A DNA stretch of 64,000 nucleotides, taken from NCBI GenBank assembly GCA_036674765.1, contig JARVKI010000061.1:186001-250000 (forward strand), written 5' to 3'. This DNA comes from Seiridium cupressi. Its lineage: Eukaryota; Ascomycota; Sordariomycetes; Amphisphaeriales; Sporocadaceae. Under the pieces are notes generated by a model that worked only from the letters and a program-made list of their open reading frames with translations, did not search any database and had not been told where the DNA came from. This document shows positions 57,084 through 64,000 of the stretch, piece after piece. Position 1 is the first letter of the stretch. Each line of letters starts with the position of its first letter. The translations under genes were made by a program, and so were the position numbers.

Positions 57084-57683
57084 TTACATAGTCCATCCAG
57101 TCCACGCGTTGGCCGTCGGTATTTCGAAACCAAAAAATCCGACATGTGCACTTTCAAAGTTTCTGAAAGGCACGACACATTGATCAGGACGTCCGAGTGC
57201 GGTTCTTGCCAAGCCATCTGACGCCTCCCAAATATCAAAAGGATCATGCCAATGATGACCAGCCCGAAAGAAGTGGAAACCTTCACAATCAAAATCTCCA
57301 AACTCGTAGCGCTGACTTTTGTCCCAGCATTCCAGAATCTTGAATCTTGTCCACAGACTTTCAAGTTCGGTGCTCGGGTTTGAATCATCGCAATTCCAGC
57401 TCGGAACTTGCTCCCCGTCAACTTTGTCTCTCCTATCCACAATGGCCTTGTGATCGCTGATGGCCGGGGTAATGTTGGTGAGTCGCATCTCATCTCTAGA
57501 AATAGGGACAGGCGCCCTCAAAGGTCGGTGGATTCTCTCGGCAGGCGATACGTGGGGTACGTTGATGACTGTGACATTGACTGGTTGAGTCTGGGTGGAG
57601 TCGTAGTGCATGGGTGACGGAAGCGCAACGATACAGGGGGCAAGGAAGACCCCGATCGCTAGAAAGAGCGTAGAGGCTTGCAT
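57084..57683 (-). CDS. Secreted four-cysteine protein, unknown function
   Basis: Intron-free, 199 aa, family not recognised. Signal peptide at about 1-20 (STLFLAIGVFLAPCIVA), cleaved before LPSP. Residues about 21-95 are Pro/Thr/Val-rich with N-glycosylation sites (NVT, NIT) and an RRDK motif that may be a processing site. The C-terminal half is compact and rich in aromatics, with four cysteines (98, 119, 133, 169): ILECWDKSQRYEFGDFDCEG, FRAGHHWHDPFDIW, FFGFEIP. Two disulfides and a His/Trp/Asp-rich patch look like a folded extracellular domain. Effector or cell-surface roles are possible. Confidence 0.7.
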   Translation of the reverse strand: MQASTLFLAIGVFLAPCIVALPSPMHYDSTQTQPVNVTVINVPHVSPAERIHRPLRAPVPISRDEMRLTNITPAISDHKAIVDRRDKVDGEQVPSWNCDDSNPSTELESLWTRFKILECWDKSQRYEFGDFDCEGFHFFRAGHHWHDPFDIWEASDGLARTALGRPDQCVVPFRNFESAHVGFFGFEIPTANAWTGWTM

Positions 57684-57881
57684 TGTGATGATGCTGATAT
57701 TGTTTCCAGAGTTGAGATGGGATTGACTGATGGCAAAGAATGAAACAAATATGAGCGTTCATGCTTTGATATATGTATATTCATGGACAGGCGCCCAAAG
57801 AGATTTTGCTCAGCGAGTACTTTTTTACTTTCAAGAAATTTCTTCCGAGAATGTATAAATTGAGCTCCTTAGCTATCTTAC

Positions 57882-58600
57882 TCATAACAAACCAACCCCC
57901 TGCCAAAAGAGAAGAATGTCAGCAGCGACAAAGACGCCCGCTACGCCCAAGCGGCCATTCACGTCTTGATGCCCGCCAACCTTGGAAAACACTGTCGAAG
58001 ACGCACTTGAGCTCGTTCCAGCGAATGACGTATCAGCCGAGCTAGTTCTCATAGTGGAAAGAGTCCTTAAAATGACCAAGGGTGTGCTTTTCTCGTCCTC
58101 ACTGCGCATGTGCGTAGCCAGGCCTGTGTCTGTTATGAGAGTGGTCGTGCTCGATCCTGCACTACCATCATCACCTCACCCTGAGCATATTTGATCTAAA
58201 GGACAACAGAATCCGTCGCTCCTGCGCCTAGTCCCTGCCTGGCAGTACGTTGAATCACCGCAACTGACACCTGTCAGGGAATGCAGATGGTACCACAACG
58301 ACTGCTCTGCAGTGCGGTACCCAGCTTGACTACCAGAGCATGTTTCCCTAAACGGACAGCATCCACAGATAGTCACACAAGCATAACCACCGGGACGATT
58401 CGTGGTTCTGTCAGCACTGCACTGGAGAAGCCAGGGTTAGTGAGTTTGCGTCGAGACTATTTCCAACAAACGAGGCTAAGTGGAACTCTTTGGCTCGATT
58501 TGAGCAATACAAGGTTTGGAAGGGCGAGCAGTTTAGATAACCCTAGCGGCGGCAGGAGTAATAACCCACTAATGAAAGTTTTAAAATGCATAGTAATATA
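57882..58600 (-). pseudogene. Decayed cysteine-rich, GPI-anchored-type surface protein gene
   Basis: Read on the minus strand, the 3' part encodes a Ser/Thr-rich linker and a hydrophobic end (LGVAGVFVAADILLFWQGVGLL), the normal shape of a GPI-anchor signal. Upstream in the same frame is SDGFCCPLDQICSG, interrupted by TGA at 58176..58178 before the linker. Further upstream the cysteine motifs GCCPFRETCSG and CGTICIP are in different frames, so at least two frameshifts are present. The 5' end is not identifiable; 58600 is an approximate limit. Such CC-containing repeats followed by a Ser/Thr stalk are common in fungal surface proteins. Not functional as it stands. Confidence 0.7.
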
Positions 58601-59642
58601 ATATGAGTGGTTAGGTTGAAAGAAACACTTAAGTATTGTGTCATCACATAATCTGAGTATTAATTAGTGTGAGAGACGTTAACTGCGCGGGCATTGAGGT
58701 CCAAAAGGGAGATCATCAGCCCTGATCACACCATACTCTTATACTTTGACAAGGCCACGAAGGTGAGGCTCTGCCTGCACATTAGACACGAGCATCGCTG
58801 TTCGTGGATACTCACGTGTCTTTTCTAAAGCAATTCCCAGGATTAGAGGTTAGCGTCTCAATCTCAGGGCTTTTGGTGGTCGAAAGGTAGAGTCAGTGCC
58901 GTCATGCTTTTCCATCTAAATTAGCTATTAGTGCAATCTAGTTCCGTATGGCTGGACGCGATCCCCGAAGCGTAGCGCAGACTTAGTCCCCAAAGCTTAG
59001 TCATTGCTCTTTCATCTGATTACGAAGATTGTTTAACTATAGGCTTCGTACCATAGTTAGATTTTTGAAATTTGAAGAGAAGGACAAGTCAGTTTTGACT
59101 CTTGCGGACTGCGGCGGGGCTGCACTTGTGAGCGAGCCATAAAGTTGGTATTTGAGGGCAATTACATTATCGGTGGTGTATGTCTCGCGAATTGCACCGT
59201 TATTTCGAACAGATTGAGTCTTTCGTGGTGGGAGGACGGAAGGGAGTCTTAGGCCCGATAAGAATATGCTCCGTCATTCGTGAAACCAGTGAGACATTAT
59301 GGGGCGTAATTGTCGTTGGCATACTTAATATGAAGGTGGAAATCTGGTATGTGGGTAAAACCATGGCCGACCAATAAAAACTACTATTAGCTTATAATAG
59401 TGTGCTGGTTCAATGATACTGTTTTAAACGTGATATAAGTGAACTAAATTAGTGAGGTATGTTTTCAAATCAAGACGAATATTAAAACTGCCATGGTCTT
59501 TAAGATTTATGTATTCCCTAAGAACTTCTCAATTATACCATGTAAACTCATTATAGATATAATTAGTGTTAACTAAGATAGCGTTATCGTACCCTGGCCA
59601 CTCCAAGGAATTCATCCAACTCCAGTTCATGAAATCAAGCCT
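58601..59642. other. AT-rich intergenic region
   Basis: About 1 kb, visibly AT-rich from about 59390 to 59600. A 65-codon frame at 59180..59377 has no motif. Nothing recognised. Confidence 0.4.
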
Positions 59643-61477
59643 TTATTCCTTCTCTTTACCATCAATATCTGTGATCTCGGGGTTACCTTTCCCATTATCG
59701 TCGTCTTTCGGTCCCATGGTTTGAAATTTATCAATCTTCTTCCACTGCAGTCCAAATGCGGTCAGAAACGCTGCGGCAGCTGTACCGAGACTGATATAAT
59801 ATGTGTTCCTTAGGCCGGTCGTATACGCGCCGAGGACTGCGTCAATCGCGTCCACCTGTACCATGGCGGCCAATACCTGGCGGATCTGCGAGGCCCCCGA
59901 ATTGATAAAAACCAAGGGGTTGATCTGGGGCGCATCCCGAGCGATGCCCTCAATCAATCCATTCTGGAATACCGTTTGTGCTACGGCGATAAAAAGCACC
60001 CCGCCCAGACTCTGGAAAAACTGTATACACGCCGTGCCCTGAGGAGCCAGTTCCTGAGGAAGTACATTCTGAACCACTAGCACACCAGCCTGGAAGCAGA
60101 CACCTGTGCCGAGCCCAAAGAGGACCTGATACCCGAACCATTTACTGAAGGGCGTGTCGAGCCAGAATGTAGTAATGAGACCAGCCCCGACAGTCAGCAT
60201 GGCGGACTCGACCAAGATAATCCCGTTATAGTATCCAAAGATGGTGATCAGAGCACCACTGATCATGGAGCTTAGTACCGTCGAAAGGAGCATGGGCAGG
60301 AGTTTGATGCCGGCTTGAACCGTGGAATCGCCCTGAACAGCCTGGAAATAGAGGGCTACTCATGATCAACACTTAACCTTCTCTGAAGTTGTGATATCGG
60401 CAAGGACAACTCACAAAGGTAGAATATCGTGGGAAAGAAACAGGCGCCAAAAAACAGCCCGAAGAGCATAGCACTGAGAACATTCCGATTTTTGAAGAAC
60501 CGATCAGGGAGAAGTCCCTTATCCTGCTGCCAATACTCTACGTCTGCAAAGAGAGCAGCCATGACTCCAGCCGCGACAAAAAGACCGATTATTCGGGAGT
60601 CACTCCACGGATAATCGGCACCTCCCCACTGGAGTGCTAGGAGGAGCATAATGATAGATGGGATGAGGACCGTGGCTCCCAGCAGATCGAGCTAGAAGAT
60701 GCGAGAGATAAACGAGTCTTTTTCGGCATTATTGACTTTCGAGATGCTCAAGAAGAAGAATATCACCAGCATGGCCACCCCTCCGATTGGCAGGTTGAAA
60801 TAGAAACACCAACGCCAGGTGGCGTGATCTGTGAAGACGCCTCCGAGTAGCGGTCCAGTCACGCTCGCGATACCCCACATGCCGCCGAACAGACCGAACA
60901 TGATCGGTCGCTTTCGTAGGGGCAGCTTATGTGACAGGATCACAATGGCGCCGGAGAAGAGGCCGGCGGTGCCCAGACCGGTGATTGCTCGGCCTATAAT
61001 GAACGCCACGGAAGACGGTGCAACGGCTGAGACGAGGCTCCCCAGCTCAAATAGAGCGACCGCGCCAAGGAAGGTGAGCTTTATGTCAAACAACCTATAG
61101 ATTGTGCCATAAAGTGGCTGCGATGCCGTGCTGGTCAGTAGGTATGATGCTCCATACCATCCAATATCTTTGACCGACCCATACTCGGCCGTGATAGCAC
61201 CCAGTGCCGGGGCAATAATGGTTTGATCCAGTGCGACGAGAAACACCGCCAGGCAAAGAGACAAGATAATGATCCACGATTTAAGTCCAGCGGGATATCT
61301 GATCTCGTCCTCGATTTCCGGCTCGGCGTTCCGCTCGCTCGCTGCTGTGCCAGGAGTTATTGGTGCCGGCGCAGATCTAGCTTGGGTAGTGTTATCGGTG
61401 GCGATTCTTGAGCTCCTCTCAGTGAGTGTAGGATGGTCAGTGGAAGTGAGCGTCGCTGCCTCGGATACTTCATTCAT
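59643..61477 (-). pseudogene. DHA2-type MFS transporter gene with one in-frame TAG
   Basis: Drug:H+ antiporter of the 14-segment group (relatives include toxin and drug exporters). Exons 60415..61477 and 59643..60355 (intron 60356..60414) give 592 codons. Family blocks: LAVFLVALDQTIIAPALGAI, GWYGASYLLTSTASQPLYG, GRAITGLGTAGLFSGAIVIL, GIASVTGPLLGGVFTDHATW, RWCFYFNLPIGG and FGLGTGVCFQAGVLVVQNVL. Codon 262 is TAG (60692..60694), between SRIF and LDLLGATVL, where relatives usually have Gln (CAG). The rest of the frame, the intron and the acidic tail are intact, so the change looks very recent or is a sequencing error. The truncated product would lose the second half of the channel. Confidence 0.85.
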
Positions 61478-62297
61478 TGTACGCCCTTGTTACCCTGTTC
61501 CTAAATTAATTATATCTCGCGGCAACGGTGACTGTTTTGGGGCTTAGCACGTGAGGTTTAGACCTCGATTTGAGGTCCGAAATCGGCAAATAACTATGAT
61601 GTGAGCATGTCGAAAGTAAACACGGATAGATGATATGAAACCTTCGAAGAAGGCTGCGTTATTCATTGATTCGGAAGGTAGATAAGACTCTGATGCTGAG
61701 TGCAAGGTCATCTCTGCGGCCGAGGCCTGTGTGAATCATCATGATGGCAGCCATTTGCATGCTGAGCTACCTGCCCAAGGAGAATGAACGAAGTGGCTCA
61801 AACTGATATCATTGAGCCATCGGGTAATTCTATGCCCCGAAGTCCTCGTCCTCACTCCGTCTCGTCGTTTAAGCTCAGCTAGAACATTAGCGGTTTGGCG
61901 CTAGCTTACCCACACTTCTCAGTCGTCCGAGTCCCGCCTCGCCAGACTTGGCATTCCTCGTTGATTGGTATTTTGGGGATTTGTCGCTGGTAGTGAGCCA
62001 GGACCAATGCGGCGGTAGTGCTGGCAGCTGAGCCAATACGTCAGGGATGTATGAGCGGCGGGTAAGGCCATGTGAGCTCTAGCACATTCAATGCTTTGCA
62101 ATACTAATGTTTTTCCCAACGGGCGCTGTCAGCTTGAGCAGCATGGAAACCGGTACGCAGACACTTCCATAAACTGCAGTCATAAGTGAGAGCCAAAGAA
62201 TGTGTAAAGGAGTGTTGTCATTAGATATTAATCTCTATATGCTCATGCTATGCCGAATGCCCATTACGCCGCCAATGCAAATAGTCTGTATCATGAA
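61478..62297. other. Intergenic region, no recognised gene
   Basis: About 820 bp: transporter promoter and the 3' flank of cerato-platanin. Nothing specific. Confidence 0.4.
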
Positions 62298-62825
62298 TTA
62301 CAAGCCGCAGTTGCTCACAGCGACCTGGGTAGCAGTGGCGTCGACGCGGCCCAATGCAACAGCCTGGCCGTTGGTCAGGTCGTTCATGGCGTCCAGAGCG
62401 ATGTTGAAGCCAGCGGCGGCGTGGTCGATGGCAAGCACGTTGATGGTCTTGCCGTTGTAAGAAAGTTGCCAGCAGGTACCACACTATGGAACAAGTTAGT
62501 CTTTCTCTGCTCTGATAGCGTAGTAGTTGTGAACGTACCTGGTCAGAGTTCCAGCCCGAAACGGCAGCGGCAGCGCCGATGTAGGGGAACTTGGGGATAG
62601 CGCCCTGTGTTTGCCAGCCGTATCGGGTAATCAGGCCGTTGACACCATCGGAGCAGGATACTGCGGTGAGGGATCGGCTGCCATCATCGTAGCCAGTGTC
62701 GTAGGCGACTGTGTATATGTAAGCCAGCTGTACACGCTGTATAATGAAAGTAATGCAAACTCACCAGTATCAGCTGCGGCGGCGGCAGCGAGAGCGAAGA
62801 GACCGGCAATCTTAGCGAAGAACAT
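62298..62825 (-). CDS. Cerato-platanin family secreted protein
   Basis: Small, very abundant secreted protein of filamentous fungi with an expansin-like double-psi beta-barrel; binds chitin oligomers and acts as an elicitor in plants. Exons 62765..62825, 62539..62708 and 62298..62483 give 138 aa, the standard length. Signal peptide at 1 to about 18 ([18 protein letters not shown]), then [16 protein letters not shown]. The four conserved cysteines are Cys39 (AVSCSDG), Cys78 and Cys81 (DQCGTCW) and Cys136 near the end (SNCGL). [15 protein letters not shown] and [20 protein letters not shown] are family hallmarks. Two short introns split the gene. Confidence 0.96.
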
Positions 62826-64000
62826 ATTGATTGGTATAGTAACTTATGTGTTGGAGAAGATGGTGGTAAACTATAGAGATGTTGTAAAGAGATGTAGATG
62901 CTTGATTGCTGTGATAGTAGTAGCTTGATGTTGTTGATGATGAGGACAAGAACCGTTCTAGGGAGTTCACCATCACCCTATATATGCCAATTGGTGACCA
63001 CAGCATTATCACCGTACCGTGCCTACCGGGAAACTATCCTACGTAACATCGTGACATCGTGCGGATACGATCCGAGCATAGACAACAAGTCCCGGAATGC
63101 CGCGATTGAACTGGTGCGATTCCACCACATCTCGTGTTGACCGTGTGGACTGTGGGGTAAAGATCCATGGATGTCTTGTTGTCGATGCCGATCTCTTCGT
63201 ATCAGCACTAGAAACTGCCAATTTTAGCAAGGTTACGGGGCTCCCAGCAGAGCCCAGCCAGCTAAGGGCCGCTAACGCTGGTCCCCGGATCCGTATTAAG
63301 CCTCATCGCCTGACTACCGGCCGCTCCGTTGAGCATGACTTTCTTATTTGAAAGAGCCCACCCGGGTATCTACCTCAAGCAAGGTATGGAGCCGACAGTG
63401 TACGATGCAATTAACCTTGAAATTTAGCTCTTTTTAGGCCGTGATGCCGGTTAGCAGCCATGGGTCACGGGTGACACTGACGTCGCCTAAGCCCAGCCAG
63501 GCACGGATAGCCTCTGGCAAGGCTGGTTTGTGGCAACAGCTGAGCCGCCTTACCTTGAAGCACTAGGTCAAGTAAGCACCGTATGTCTGCGCAGTCGTTT
63601 GTTAGTCGGGTAATGGAATGTAAGGTTACTGTAACCAGTAAGCTGAAAGGTAGCTAAAAGTGCACCAGAAGGGCGCAGCGAACCTTTAGTGTTAGACCGT
63701 GAGATTCAGTGCCGACCCACTGCGTCCGCCTGCAGCCCAGCAGCAGTCGCCCCATTGTAACAGCGCTAGCGCTTCATGACCTGCACGTAGATTGATCCGA
63801 TGTTGCAATGCAACCAGGGAGTCCTAAGAGCAGCCAAACAACAACACCACAGCGACAAGTTCTAGTGTACGTAGGTAGTTAGCACGGGCTCAGATGACCC
63901 AGTATGACCTCCGCATTGTTTACCACCTCGTATCACAAGGCTATGACGGTATCATACCCTCGGAAGCTGGCAGAGCTCCATTGCCAAGCCCTCGTCCATT
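62826..64000. other. Right-edge intergenic region, no recognised gene
   Basis: The first 200 bp are the cerato-platanin leader and promoter. From about 63010 to the right edge I see only short overlapping frames and no motif. Confidence 0.4.
62979..62994 (-). promoter_or_regulatory. Probable TATA box with adjacent CCAATTGG palindrome
   Basis: About 155-170 bp upstream of the cerato-platanin start codon: TATATA at 62979..62984, followed within 3 bp by the palindrome CCAATTGG at 62987..62994. A clear TATA box fits a strongly expressed gene with a long 5' leader. Confidence 0.5.

Overview
The window looks like nuclear DNA of a filamentous ascomycete (Pezizomycotina, perhaps Sordariomycetes; the class is a guess). 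Genes are spaced 0.3-2 kb apart on both strands. Most carry short introns of about 45-110 nt with GT..AG ends and CTNAC-like branch sites. The gene set is typical of such fungi: a HET-domain protein, a Zn2Cys6 regulator, MFS transporters, a P450, glycoside hydrolases of families 5, 51 and 81, cerato-platanin and small secreted cysteine proteins. I found no rRNA, no convincing tRNA, no CRISPR array and no intact transposon.

Layout. 0-5.9 kb: 5' part of an alanine aminotransferase gene (cut by the left edge), an isochorismatase-fold hydrolase and a DHA1-type MFS transporter. 5.9-8.9 kb: gene-poor, with a CTG-rich tract and a possible decayed gene containing a 93-bp-spaced repeat. 8.9-13 kb: housekeeping genes (MsrB, Fmp52-like reductase, D-3-phosphoglycerate dehydrogenase). 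14-16.3 kb: HET-domain gene with an in-frame stop in its signature motif. 17.5-23 kb: small secreted protein, two-domain glyoxalase I, vacuolar Ca2+/H+ exchanger. 24.5-27.3 kb: GH81 endo-beta-1,3-glucanase. 28.3-31.4 kb: Stn1-like telomere protein, DnaJ protein, DRAP-deaminase-like protein. 31.9-35.2 kb: GH5 mannanase convergent with an MFS transporter that has a non-canonical splice donor and a ten-copy octanucleotide repeat in its coding tail. 36.5-49 kb: accessory metabolism (FAD-linked oxidase, P450, GH51 arabinofuranosidase, Zn2Cys6 regulator, sugar transporter). 49.5-51 kb: a decayed S10 carboxypeptidase gene. 52-57.7 kb: small mitochondrial-type protein, RING protein, GNAT acetyltransferase, LigI-like lactonase, secreted cysteine protein. 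57.9-62.8 kb: a decayed cysteine-rich GPI-type gene, a DHA2 MFS gene with one in-frame stop, and cerato-platanin.

How the genes fit together. The hydrolases (GH5, GH51, GH81), the sugar transporter, the Zn2Cys6 regulator and a possible CreA site point to polysaccharide use. The secreted cysteine proteins and cerato-platanin suggest contact with a host or other microbes. The FAD oxidase and P450 could be part of a small tailoring or catabolic cluster, but no backbone synthase is present. The most unusual feature is the number of otherwise complete accessory genes carrying single lesions (HET, DHA2 MFS, MFS splice donor) beside two heavily decayed genes. Exon boundaries were chosen by eye from reading frame, splice consensus and family knowledge; none is confirmed by transcripts.
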